From Natrarchaeobius chitinivorans (GTDB lineage: Archaea > Halobacteriota > Halobacteria > Halobacteriales > Natrialbaceae), in the NCBI RefSeq assembly GCF_003841505.1, contig NZ_REGA01000002.1:62001-126000 (forward strand): 64,000 bases of DNA, given 5' to 3'. The position numbers and the translations under genes were made by a program. The notes beneath the pieces are model-generated. The model had not been told where the DNA came from, did not search any database, and was given only the letters and a program-made list of their open reading frames with translations. Below are positions 36,418 through 43,529 of this stretch, piece after piece; the first letter of the stretch is position 1, and every line of letters starts with the position of its first letter.

Positions 36418-36542
36418 GACGGGCGTCTATGAGTCGTTACCGGCCGATCAGTAGCGGTGAATCTCCGCTGTCATCGCCACCGGTCAGGAATAACGGATCG
36501 AAACGACACGCTTAAACGCTGGACGGTCCTCGGTTTTGATGC

Positions 36543-36613
36543 GGGACCGTGGGGTAGTGGTATCCTCTGCGGATGGGGTCCGTAGGACCCGAGTTCAATT
36601 CTCGGCGGTCCCA
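36543..36613 (+). tRNA. tRNA-Pro (GGG anticodon)
   Basis: A 71-nt cloverleaf. The acceptor GGGACCG pairs with CGGTCCC and the discriminator is A. The D arm runs GGG...CCT; the anticodon stem UGCGG/CCGUA has loop AUGGGGU, giving anticodon GGG; the T arm is CCGAG UUCAAUU CUCGG. There is no intron. CTTAAAC about 30 bp upstream is the likely TATA element. The 3' end is the attachment site of the provirus and is kept intact by the integration. Confidence 0.95.
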
Positions 36614-36623
36614 TCAGAAATTT
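36601..36623 (+). repeat. attL (tRNA-Pro 3' end)
   Basis: CTCGGCGGTCCCA, then TCA, then GAAATTT. The first 13 bases are the 3' strand of the T arm and the acceptor stem. It is identical to attR except for the three spacer bases. Confidence 0.85.
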
Positions 36624-36694
36624 TACAACACCCAATCAACAGCAGATAGCGGAGCTAACGCTCCAGTTCTGTCGTTGGTTTCGAGGTGGTTTGC

Positions 36695-36931
36695 GTGAGT
36701 TTAACCCCGACAGACAGTCGTGGGTTTGACACGTCGACCTGTCGGCACTGCGGAGCCCATGTTACCAACCAGTTCGCCCGTGTCTTCGGTGACGATCGCG
36801 ACCACGCCCACCGGTGCGGAAAGTGTGACAGCTACGCTCGATTGAGCCGAGGCTCTGCCGCCGGGCTCGAGGTACCGATCCCGGACCCAGAGACCTCGAA
36901 AGGTCGCCACGGAGGTGAGCCAGATGCGTGA
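36695..36931 (+). CDS. DUF7563 small zinc-finger protein, first provirus gene
   Basis: A 78-aa protein. CRHCGAHVTNQFARVFGDDRDHAHRCGKCDSY holds two CxxC knuckles around the conserved FARVFGD, the hallmark of DUF7563, a small haloarchaeal zinc protein often at provirus or plasmid ends. The GTG at 36695 is chosen because GAGGTGG lies seven bases upstream. A frameshifted relative (55100) lies beyond attR and a chromosomal paralog at 63122. It starts the left operon. It is probably a nucleic-acid-binding or regulatory protein; the function is unproven. Confidence 0.8.
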   Translation: MSLTPTDSRGFDTSTCRHCGAHVTNQFARVFGDDRDHAHRCGKCDSYARLSRGSAAGLEVPIPDPETSKGRHGGEPDA

Positions 36932-37058
36932 GGCGCTGTTCGTTCCTGCGAGCGAACTGTACGACGTCTCGAGTGGGACGTCCGTCGTCCATCCTGCTCA
37001 CCAGGCGACCGACGCCGACGTTCGTCGTGCCCTCGAGAATCGAGGTGAAGGCGTGTGA
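36924..37058 (+). CDS. 44-aa provirus protein
   Basis: The gene opens with a perfect Shine-Dalgarno GGAGGTGA five bases before its ATG and overlaps the DUF7563 gene by 8 bp. The protein contains FVPASELYDVSSGTSVVHPA and QATDADVRRALENRG. A close, intact relative at 55320 beyond attR aligns over its full length, which shows it is a real conserved gene despite its size. The function is unknown. Confidence 0.7.
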   Translation: MREALFVPASELYDVSSGTSVVHPAHQATDADVRRALENRGEGV

Positions 37059-37465
37059 GCGGCAACTACTCAGGCGGTACTGGTCGCGAGAAGGTAGGGT
37101 ACAGTCGACGAGAAAACGAGGTGGTTTCGCAATTCGAGCACGAGCCAGTTCAGCGACGTGGCCGGAACAGTTTGGATCCACAAGAACAGGAATTGACTCC
37201 TATTGGGCGGATCCGTCCGTTCGAGATCTCCTTCGCCGCGTATGCCGACTTACACTCTGTACAGACGGCCACAAGTCGATTGTGGTCGCCCATTGCGAGC
37301 ACCTCCTCTATTCGAAGAGCTTCTAACAACTTCAATCCCTATTTTAAACATAGAGTAACTCACCGGAGTGTAACTGTCTTCTTCAACCGGTCACTATGCA
37401 CGGATACTGAACGCGCTGTCTCAAAACCTGAGAACTCGAGCGGAAACGGAGGGGGTTCGCGATGA
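37055..37465 (+). CDS. Questionable frame in the left operon, possibly disrupted by an insert
   Basis: This frame overlaps the 44-aa gene by GTGA at its start and the next gene by ATGA at its end, as operon genes here do. Its first residues (SGNYSGGTGR) resemble those of the frame at 55448 in the second element (SGESSSDTTGR). Its middle is antisense to a convincing zinc-ribbon gene (37150-37293) and has poor coding character. The likely history is an operon gene into which a small reverse gene was inserted, leaving the frame open by chance. Confidence 0.25.
   Translation: MSGNYSGGTGREKVGYSRRENEVVSQFEHEPVQRRGRNSLDPQEQELTPIGRIRPFEISFAAYADLHSVQTATSRLWSPIASTSSIRRASNNFNPYFKHRVTHRSVTVFFNRSLCTDTERAVSKPENSSGNGGGSR
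37150..37293 (-). CDS. Small zinc-ribbon protein in reverse orientation
   Basis: A 47-aa protein: MGDHNRLVAVCTECKSAYAA, then KEISNGRIRPIGVNSCSCGS. CTEC and CSCG form a zinc ribbon of a type common as single genes in haloarchaeal chromosomes. GAGGAGGTG lies just upstream of the ATG at 37293, and GTTTAAAATAG about 50 bp upstream is a good TATA box. A longer frame from a TTG at 37335 is less likely. It is transcribed against the surrounding provirus operon. Confidence 0.6.
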   Translation of the reverse strand: MGDHNRLVAVCTECKSAYAAKEISNGRIRPIGVNSCSCGSKLFRPRR

Positions 37466-37581
37466 GCCGTCTTGTCGAATCCGGCGAGTGTGAGCGGTGT
37501 GAGGCGTTCGTTCCAGCAACGCGCCGCCTTTGTCCTGAGTGTGCTCGAGAGGTCCGACGCGCTCGAGGTGGTCCGCTGTGA
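37462..37581 (+). CDS. 39-aa zinc-knuckle protein
   Basis: MSRLVESGECERCEAFVPAT then RRLCPECAREVRRARGGPL: two CxxC pairs spaced like a small zinc ribbon. GGAGGGGGT lies upstream of the ATG as a ribosome-binding site, and its TGA overlaps the GTG start of the nuclease-like gene. One of several tiny zinc proteins in this element; the function is unknown. Confidence 0.6.
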   Translation: MSRLVESGECERCEAFVPATRRLCPECAREVRRARGGPL

Positions 37582-38093
37582 GTTCTCGTACGTCGGAACT
37601 CGAGAGCCCGAAGGCCAGCGGTGACGCGCTCGAGGCGGAGTTAGTCCAGACCATCGACGCCCTGGAGTACGTCGGTGATCGGACGGCCACCTGGCACGAT
37701 GCTCGAACGACCACGCTTCTCGAGCCGGATCTGAGCCTGCCGTTCTACGGGATCGTCGTCGTCGAGGCGGACGTTCCGGTCGAAATCAAAGGGTGTCAGA
37801 TCGAGACGAGCAACGGAGCCGGATCGACTCACGGCCGCTTCTACGTCAAACGCGAGGCTCACCGACAGTTGCTCGAGGCGGCGGGAATGTACCTCTTCGT
37901 CGTCTACGTTCCGCGACCGGGGTTGCCCCAGGTCGCCCGCGCGGTCGTGCCGGCGACGATCGTCGACGAGTTGCTCTCCGATCGGTGGTACGACGTCGGC
38001 GGTTCGCGCTCAGAGAACGAGGTGGCGAAACTCGCCTGGTCGCACGTGATCGATCCGACGACCGTCGATCCCGTCGGGGGTGGACGGCCGTGA
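37578..38093 (+). CDS. PD-(D/E)XK nuclease-like protein
   Basis: A 171-aa protein from the GTG at 37578. LPFYGIVVVEADVPVEIKGCQIETSNG has the D/E...E-x-K pattern of PD-(D/E)XK nucleases (VEIKGC), followed by GRFYVKREAHRQLLEAAGMYLFVVYVP, a strand-helix typical of resolvase or restriction-like cores. It may act in replication, recombination or restriction for the element. It is coupled by 4-bp overlaps on both sides. The fold assignment is inference from the motif. Confidence 0.6.
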   Translation: MSSRTSELESPKASGDALEAELVQTIDALEYVGDRTATWHDARTTTLLEPDLSLPFYGIVVVEADVPVEIKGCQIETSNGAGSTHGRFYVKREAHRQLLEAAGMYLFVVYVPRPGLPQVARAVVPATIVDELLSDRWYDVGGSRSENEVAKLAWSHVIDPTTVDPVGGGRP

Positions 38094-38599
38094 CGGTCCA
38101 CACGACGTACTTCGGCGGAGTCAGCCAGTACGGACCGGGCGAGAGCGCCGACGTCTTCGGCGTCGTTCGCTATCCGAAAGAGTTCGTCGACCGAGTGACC
38201 GACCGGAACATCCCGGCGGTCGCCCCACCAAAGGGCCTGCTGAACGCCTACAAGACCGTTGAGGAAGCCGCCGAGGAAAACGGCGAGCCGAATCCCCCGG
38301 CGATTGCCTGGAACTCGGTCAGCTACGAACGTCGCTACCTCGATCACCTCGAGGGACCGGGACAGCAAGCAGTCCTCGCCGAACTGGCCGAGCGCGCTCG
38401 AGAGCGAGACGTCTGGCTGGTCTGCTGGGAAAAAGACGCCCGGTGGTGTCACCGCCGGTTGCTCGCCAACGCGGTGGTCGCCCAGCTGGAAGACGTCGAC
38501 GTCGTCCACCATCCCGATCCGACGACGATCGCCGTCGACGAAGAGAGCGACAACGAGAGCGGCCCTACACTGGCCGACTTCGCATCCGGAGGTGTCTGA
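38090..38599 (+). CDS. DUF488-like protein
   Basis: A 169-aa protein starting MTVHTTYFGGVSQYGPGE. VFGVVRYPKEFVDR, LAPP-like PAVAPPKGLLNAY, and RERDVWLVCWEKDARWCHRRLLANAV match the DUF488 family, whose conserved Cys-x-C/H-R-x-L (here CWEKDARWCHRRLL) lies near the C-terminus. DUF488 members are found in many mobile elements and have no settled biochemistry. The GTG overlaps the stop of the nuclease-like gene. Confidence 0.65.
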   Translation: MTVHTTYFGGVSQYGPGESADVFGVVRYPKEFVDRVTDRNIPAVAPPKGLLNAYKTVEEAAEENGEPNPPAIAWNSVSYERRYLDHLEGPGQQAVLAELAERARERDVWLVCWEKDARWCHRRLLANAVVAQLEDVDVVHHPDPTTIAVDEESDNESGPTLADFASGGV

Positions 38600-38799
38600 T
38601 GGTCGACCTGACCGCCTTCGGCCTCGAGCCGCGGGAGCCGTCGGACGTTGACAATGACGACGACCTCGAGGGCGGGTCCAACTCGGTCTGGTCGGAGTGC
38701 GCCGGCTGTTCGTACGTCGGCTACGAAGTGAAATGCCGTCGGCAGAGTGAGATTCCGCTCTGTTCGGACTGCTTCGCCGAGTGGGAGGATCTGCGATGA
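38599..38799 (+). CDS. 66-aa zinc-finger protein
   Basis: MVDLTAFGLEPREPSDVDND, then a C-terminal zinc finger with CAGC and CSDC separated by about 19 residues (YVGYEVKCRRQSEIPL). Its ATG overlaps the preceding TGA by one base and its TGA overlaps the next ATG. It may be a partner of the following DUF7845-like protein. The function is unknown. Confidence 0.65.
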   Translation: MVDLTAFGLEPREPSDVDNDDDLEGGSNSVWSECAGCSYVGYEVKCRRQSEIPLCSDCFAEWEDLR

Positions 38800-40124
38800 G
38801 CCAGGTCGCGACGACGCCGCACGAGATCGAAGGCCGCTGGAAGTGGCCTGACTGGGGTCGCGGTCCCTACGACGCGCTCTCGTCGATCATGCTCGGGCCG
38901 CCGCTCGAGGGATACCTCGAGGTGACCGTCGACGTCGACGGCGAGCCCTGGCTGGTGAAAGTCTCGTACAGCAAGTCCGGGTTCGCTCCCCGGTTGTCCG
39001 ACGGGATCAACGCTGAACGGCTCTACGAGTGGGACATCGTGGGCCGTGGGCCGGGTGAGAAGAAAGCCTCGTACAATATTTCGCCGCGGTTTCCGAACAT
39101 GCGCCACTGGGAGACTGGCGAGCCGATCCGACTCCCCTGGGAGAATCAGGTCGGTGAGGTCGACGGCGTCGACGTCGAGTTCCACACCAGCAACATCGAA
39201 GCCGAGCGTGGCCTCGAGCTACTGCCGGAGTTCTTCGCCGCGGTCTTCGAAGAGGCGGGCGAGCGAGTTCACCGCGAGTACTTCCGAACGGACCCGCACG
39301 ACGCGAGCCGGATGTGGGCGTACGAGCGTTACGTTCGGATCACTCGCAACTGGGCGGAGAAGCTCTCGTCGGCTGGCGTTCTCCAGAAGGTGACGCATTT
39401 TCTCTCCGACCAGGAGGGAGTCAAAGCTGAACTCCACATCAACAATAAGGAGGTGACGAACCACCAGAATCGGCTCATTCTCGACCCGGCATCGGCTGGC
39501 GAGTTGCTTCCCGGCCACACCTACGGCCGGAAGTTCGAAATTTATCAACTACGGGACCCGGATGCGGTGTCGAAAGATCACCCGTCGTACCATCCGAAAG
39601 TCGAGGTTCTGGTGAACAAGAAGATGAACGACGGCGAGGCATGGGCGTGGGCCGATCGTCACGAGGTCACCGCGGAGATCGACGAGATGCTCTTGAACGC
39701 GCTGCACTGGGAGGACATTCCGCTGGCTCCCGACGGAAACGGTGTCTACGTCCCTGACGATCACTTCGATGCCGTTTCTCGAGACGACCTGGTCGAACTC
39801 TACGAAGATCCGACGCCGCGCCTCGAGGCGAAGACGGACCACCTCTTGATAACGACGTTGCGGGATATGAGCGACACCGCTCGTGACGTGACCGAGACGG
39901 TCGCGACCGACGGGGGAGCGACGGTCGACGATCTCGCCGACGAGCTGGGGAAACATCCCGCGACGATCTACCGCGCGATCGAGGACCTCGACGAGATTCT
40001 CACTCTGGATCAAGGCGACGTCTCGTTTCGCGTTCGAAAGTACCGCAAGGAATTACGTGCGCTCGTCGAGTCGGCCGAGTACGCCATCGAGAGCTTCGCC
40101 GATCGGATTCAGCACGTGATGTGA
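38796..40124 (+). CDS. DUF7845-like provirus protein, truncated by in-frame TGA
   Basis: A 442-aa protein. The N-terminal half starts MSQVATTPHEIEGRWKWPDWGRGPYDALSS and has conserved tryptophans and a beta-rich core. A winged-helix-like segment (VDDLADELGKHPATIYRAIEDLDEI) lies near 380-405. Such large left-operon proteins in SNJ2-like proviruses may take part in genome maintenance; this is inferred from position only. The TGA at 40122-40124 is followed by 96 further sense codons in the same frame that read as the natural C-terminus, so this copy looks prematurely stopped, unless the stop is read through. Confidence 0.7.
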   Translation: MSQVATTPHEIEGRWKWPDWGRGPYDALSSIMLGPPLEGYLEVTVDVDGEPWLVKVSYSKSGFAPRLSDGINAERLYEWDIVGRGPGEKKASYNISPRFPNMRHWETGEPIRLPWENQVGEVDGVDVEFHTSNIEAERGLELLPEFFAAVFEEAGERVHREYFRTDPHDASRMWAYERYVRITRNWAEKLSSAGVLQKVTHFLSDQEGVKAELHINNKEVTNHQNRLILDPASAGELLPGHTYGRKFEIYQLRDPDAVSKDHPSYHPKVEVLVNKKMNDGEAWAWADRHEVTAEIDEMLLNALHWEDIPLAPDGNGVYVPDDHFDAVSRDDLVELYEDPTPRLEAKTDHLLITTLRDMSDTARDVTETVATDGGATVDDLADELGKHPATIYRAIEDLDEILTLDQGDVSFRVRKYRKELRALVESAEYAIESFADRIQHVM

Positions 40125-40415
40125 CTCGCGGATCACATCGCCGAGTCGTCGCCGTTTCAGCAGTGGCTGGCCGAGAACGGCGCAGAGATCGATTTCGACG
40201 AGAGCGGCGACCCGAAACACGTCCGAATCGATACGATCCTCTCGCAACTGAAGTACGGAAGCTTCGAGAACGTCCAGGCGATCGCTGCCGAAGCCATAGA
40301 GAAGTGGCGGAAGTCGGGTAACGATCCGTCGGTACTTCGACGAGCGCAGTTGACCTGGAAGGCTCCCGGCGGCGGAACCGAGGTCGGGTACGTGGGTTCG
40401 ATCGCCGACCGCTGA
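40125..40415 (+). pseudogene. Orphaned C-terminal part of the DUF7845-like gene
   Basis: In the same frame as 38796-40124, after the TGA, the sequence reads LADHIAESSPFQQWLAENGA, then FDESGDPKHVRIDTILSQLK, and ends at TGA 40413. Codon use is that of the upstream gene and no start codon or ribosome-binding site is placed to initiate it separately. One base change (TGA to GGA or CGA) would restore a protein of about 539 aa. Confidence 0.65.
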
Positions 40416-40720
40416 ACCGACCTCGATAGTGGCAACGCTATTCTGACCCCTTTTTTCAGCAAGTGTGATTGTACTCGAGTCGTTACTGTCCAATTCTGGT
40501 TGTAGTTCTCCCCTCGAGGGGAGGGTCCGCGGCGCGATCGCGCCAGGACGCCTGCGGGGTCGTTTCGCGCTGCGCGCGAACGCCCCCTTGGCGGGTGTCC
40601 CCAAGGGGACAGAGCCAAAAATTACAGCGTCCCCGCCCCGCCTCCGCACGCAGATCTCCAGTTGAAGCACATGAAACATAGGTGGGTGAAATTATACTGT
40701 TGCTCACCATACTGTGCAGT
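40416..40720. other. GC-rich palindromic boundary and promoter of the PIN-like gene
   Basis: Strong self-complementary words occur: CTCCCCTCGAGGGGAG, GGCGCGATCGCGCC, CGCTGCGCGCG and CCCCAAGGGG. After 40,640 base composition falls sharply. ATTATACT at 40691-40698 is 27 bp from the ATG at 40721, so that gene is leaderless. No gene is seen in this interval. Confidence 0.55.
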
Positions 40721-41218
40721 ATGAGCCAAATCCCTGATCAGGTGATGCTCGACAACGATACTCTGAACTATCTCCAAAAGGACCGCGACTGCCTTATTTC
40801 TTTTTCAGAAACAGATGCCGACGCATACGTGTCTCCATTTCAGTACAACGAGTTCACCACCGGATTAGACGACATTTCAGAAGAACTGAAAGACGAAATC
40901 CTCAATCAAATTCATCAATTAGAGGAGGAAATCGGTCCTGAGACGACAGGTGTGGAAACGTCAGGATATGGCGAGGTTTATGGGTATAATTATGGTGGGG
41001 GAACTGGCGAAATATATAATGAATTAACTGAGCCCCACCCTCAGATCGGTAAAGTGCACCGGCCTGATGCAGTTGGCGCAGAAGTTGCAATCAATCGTGA
41101 TATGCCGTTTATCACGGGAGACAAGGCCTTACAAGCCAAAATGAGGCATCATGGGTATGATGAATATGTGATCGAATTGGATTACTTTCTCGAACTCCTC
41201 CAAAAGAAAAAAGAGTGA
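40721..41218 (+). CDS. PIN-domain-like protein, AT-rich accessory gene
   Basis: A 165-aa protein. VMLDNDTLNYLQKDRD (first acidic residue), SPFQYNEFTTG (acidic E) and PFITGDKALQAKMRHHGYDEYVIEL (the late TGDKAL Asp and terminal strand) follow the order of acidic residues in PIN-like RNases. An acidic insert with GYGEVYGYNYGGGTGE is unusual. Codon use is AT-rich compared with the element. It has its own leaderless promoter and a CCCCTAAGGGGG hairpin as terminator. No antitoxin gene is adjacent. It could be a toxin or defence RNase; the PIN call is inference. Confidence 0.5.
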   Translation: MSQIPDQVMLDNDTLNYLQKDRDCLISFSETDADAYVSPFQYNEFTTGLDDISEELKDEILNQIHQLEEEIGPETTGVETSGYGEVYGYNYGGGTGEIYNELTEPHPQIGKVHRPDAVGAEVAINRDMPFITGDKALQAKMRHHGYDEYVIELDYFLELLQKKKE

Positions 41219-41457
41219 CACTATGCCCCTAAGGGGGCTGGGTAATTGCGCGGCGCACAGAGCGCGCGCCGCGCTAGCACAAAGACGGGTCGGCTGATTC
41301 GAGACGGTAGAACGGCGCTGCCTCACCGGTAGGATGGACCGGTACCTCGATAATCCGCCTTATCAATTCTGCTTAGGAGGGAATTAGATCCAACAATTGG
41401 TTGAGTATAGATTGCGGAGATTTTTGGTCGTAGACTATATTGGGAACACCATACTAA

Positions 41458-42015
41458 ATGACAGAAGACAATCGTCCACCTAAATATGCGCGGATCCCAA
41501 TAACCCACATACCGTCATGGCGAAACCCATTCAAGTTTTTTACATATCTCGTCTCTGCCATTCTGTTCAATTATCTAACCTACCGCGGAGTTACGTCCCG
41601 ATCACCACCTACCGAAGGGGCAGAAGGAAAAAGTGTGCTGGGAAGATTCCAACACTGGTTTTATTTCCGTTCGAGAACCTACGCAGCCATCGTACTGGTT
41701 CTGGTAGTATTACTATACCTCTACGATATTTTCCTTTATCGTAGTGAAGTACCACTACAATTGTATGGATTAGTTCTTGATATGGTCGGTGCTGTTGTGA
41801 TTGCTCGAGGATTATTCAGAGGATATGGTGGGTTTCTAACAGACACAAACGTTTCTGCCCCAGAGGTTAGGAATCCAGACAAATATGGGATTAAAAGACC
41901 TACTAACCGAGAAATCAATTCTCTTGATTCTGAGATTAGAGCATCTGTTGATGCACTTCTTGGAGGATTCCTTTTAATATCTGGATTTTCTATTCAGATT
42001 ATCGCCATTCTATAG
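41458..42015 (+). CDS. Membrane protein of unknown function, AT-rich accessory gene
   Basis: A 185-aa protein with TM helices at about 25-42 (FKFFTYLVSAILFNYLTYRG), 75-92 (TYAAIVLVLVVLLYLYDIFL), 98-117 (LYGLVLDMVGAVVIARGLF) and 165-185. The loop YGGFLTDTNVSAPEVRNPDKYGIKRPTNREI is hydrophilic. AT-rich codons, unlike the flanking provirus genes. It may be a defence or exclusion factor by position; no homolog recognised. Confidence 0.55.
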   Translation: MTEDNRPPKYARIPITHIPSWRNPFKFFTYLVSAILFNYLTYRGVTSRSPPTEGAEGKSVLGRFQHWFYFRSRTYAAIVLVLVVLLYLYDIFLYRSEVPLQLYGLVLDMVGAVVIARGLFRGYGGFLTDTNVSAPEVRNPDKYGIKRPTNREINSLDSEIRASVDALLGGFLLISGFSIQIIAIL

Positions 42016-42092
42016 GAAGTCTTGAGCCGCGAGATCCAACTTTCGATACAATCGCCCCCTGGGACTCACGCGTCGCGAACATCGGTTTCCCG

Positions 42093-42129
42093 GATATGAA
42101 CACGAGCCCGAGACAGCCGTGTTCATATC
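42093..42129. repeat. 12-bp perfect inverted repeat
   Basis: GATATGAACACG (42093-42104) and CGTGTTCATATC (42118-42129) flank a 13-base spacer. Weaker GTCGCG/CGCGAC pairing extends outwards. It lies 130 bp upstream of the DUF7692-like gene, away from any coding sequence. It may be an operator or an origin-associated cruciform. Confidence 0.75.
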
Positions 42130-42257
42130 GCGACGATCGCCGTGGCGATCAGCTCGCCAGCCGGGTCGATCACACCTGGCCCGTACCTCCCCTTATAACT
42201 GAGACACCAGTGCGTCACCGCAAAAATCTAGGAATAGCGGCTCTCGTGTTCACGAGC

Positions 42258-42548
42258 ATGGCTCGCAACGAAACGCCCGGGTCGGTCAGGATTCGCACTG
42301 GCCAGGGCAACGAGTGGCGCTACGACGCGATCGAGAAGGCTGCACGGTTCTACGACTGCAACCGATCGAACGCCGTCGCGTTCGCCTGCGAAGACGTCGA
42401 CCGCCTGGTCCGAGCAGCTCGAGTCGTCCTCGAGCGCGACGACCTCACCCGAGAGCAGCGCCGGGAGATCGCCGAGACGCTTTCGACTCGAGCGGTGACC
42501 TTCGACGTCGAGACCTCGATCACAGTTACGCGAAAAGGCGACGAGTGA
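42258..42548 (+). CDS. DUF7692-like small DNA-binding-type protein
   Basis: A 96-aa protein. MARNETPGSVRIRTGQGNEW then a helix-rich part EKAARFYDCNRSNAVAFACEDVDRLVRAARVVLERDDLTREQRREIAETLSTR and a final strand VTFDVETSITVTRKGDE. The arrangement recalls ribbon-helix-helix-like small proteins common in haloarchaeal plasmids and proviruses. GC-rich like the core genes, unlike both neighbours. The function is unknown; regulator by analogy. Confidence 0.6.
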   Translation: MARNETPGSVRIRTGQGNEWRYDAIEKAARFYDCNRSNAVAFACEDVDRLVRAARVVLERDDLTREQRREIAETLSTRAVTFDVETSITVTRKGDE

Positions 42549-42831
42549 CTGTTTTCGAATTGAGTACCACCATCTACCCTCCCCCACCACTCCTGGGGCT
42601 ATGCGCGCGCACGCGGGAAATATGAGACTATCCAAGTTGTCAACGGATACCTCTGGTGAGTTCTATCGAGTTGTCAAACTGGCCTGTCGAATACGCAGCA
42701 CGTGCCGGTCACGGAATTCTCACAGTCTTGGTGTTAGACCGAAAGATCTTGGCCCTCTCTAGTACGTATTAGTCGGGCCCCAAGATTTATTGTGGCCGGT
42801 CACATACTCACCTATTGGGTGTCAAGATCCC

Positions 42832-43455
42832 ATGTCTGGAAAACAAGACCAAAGCGTAGATGATAGCGGCGAACAGGATCGTGAGAGAATCACAACTACT
42901 GTTGATCCAAAAACTAAAAAGGAGCTAAAAGAGACTCCCGGAGCCATGGGTGAGCAAATTGATCGTCTAATTAAGGATAAGTCCGAAATGGATTTCCATA
43001 TCGTCAATACAAACGCTCAATATCTCAATGATGCGGGCACAAATATTTACAAAGAAGGGGTTGTCGTGACATATGGCCCAGAGAAATTTGAAAGGAAGCT
43101 TACGGACATTTCTTCGGGTGATGGGATTTTCTCCTATGTCAGTAAATCTGAAGTAGACTATTCCGGCGGCTTCAAAGCGTTCGGTATTGCTCGCGCACCG
43201 TACGATGGTATTCCAGCTGAAGGCGACGAGAGGATCTATCCAACCGTCGGCCATGACCGTGAGTATCACGTTCCTGTTACGTGGCTCGCAGTTCTGCCCG
43301 ATAGCCAGACGGTTACACCATCCGAGAAGCGTCGCTTCGTGGGTGAGCAGCCCACCAGCACAAAAATAAAGATTCGTGATGACGATCTCCGGCATGGGTG
43401 TCGGCTCCTTGCCGAACTTATACTCGGACGATCAGGCTATCCGCTTACGTGGTAA
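42832..43455 (+). CDS. RHH plus PUA/EVE-like protein, AT-rich accessory gene
   Basis: A 207-aa protein from the ATG at 42832. The N-terminus RERITTTVDPKTKKELKETPGAMGEQIDRLI looks like a ribbon-helix-helix. The C-terminal part, GDGIFSYVSKSEVDYSGGFKAFGIARAPYDGIPAEGDERIYP, then REYHVPVTWLAVLPDSQTVTPSEK, resembles EVE/PUA-like modified-base-binding domains. EVE proteins occur in restriction of modified DNA and in mobile-element defence. AT-rich codons and a separate promoter (ATTTATTG at 42784) mark it as cargo. Domain calls are inference from pattern. Confidence 0.45.
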   Translation: MSGKQDQSVDDSGEQDRERITTTVDPKTKKELKETPGAMGEQIDRLIKDKSEMDFHIVNTNAQYLNDAGTNIYKEGVVVTYGPEKFERKLTDISSGDGIFSYVSKSEVDYSGGFKAFGIARAPYDGIPAEGDERIYPTVGHDREYHVPVTWLAVLPDSQTVTPSEKRRFVGEQPTSTKIKIRDDDLRHGCRLLAELILGRSGYPLTW

Positions 43456-43529
43456 GCACAAGGAGGAATCTCCCACCCCATTGAGAAGAATATTTTCTGT
43501 ATTCGACAACACTTCATGAATGTCATTCG

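Noticed and set aside
42228-42635. 135-codon minus-strand frame opposite the DUF7692-like gene
   Set aside because: The plus-strand frame has better codon use and a coherent helical protein; the minus frame looks like its shadow.
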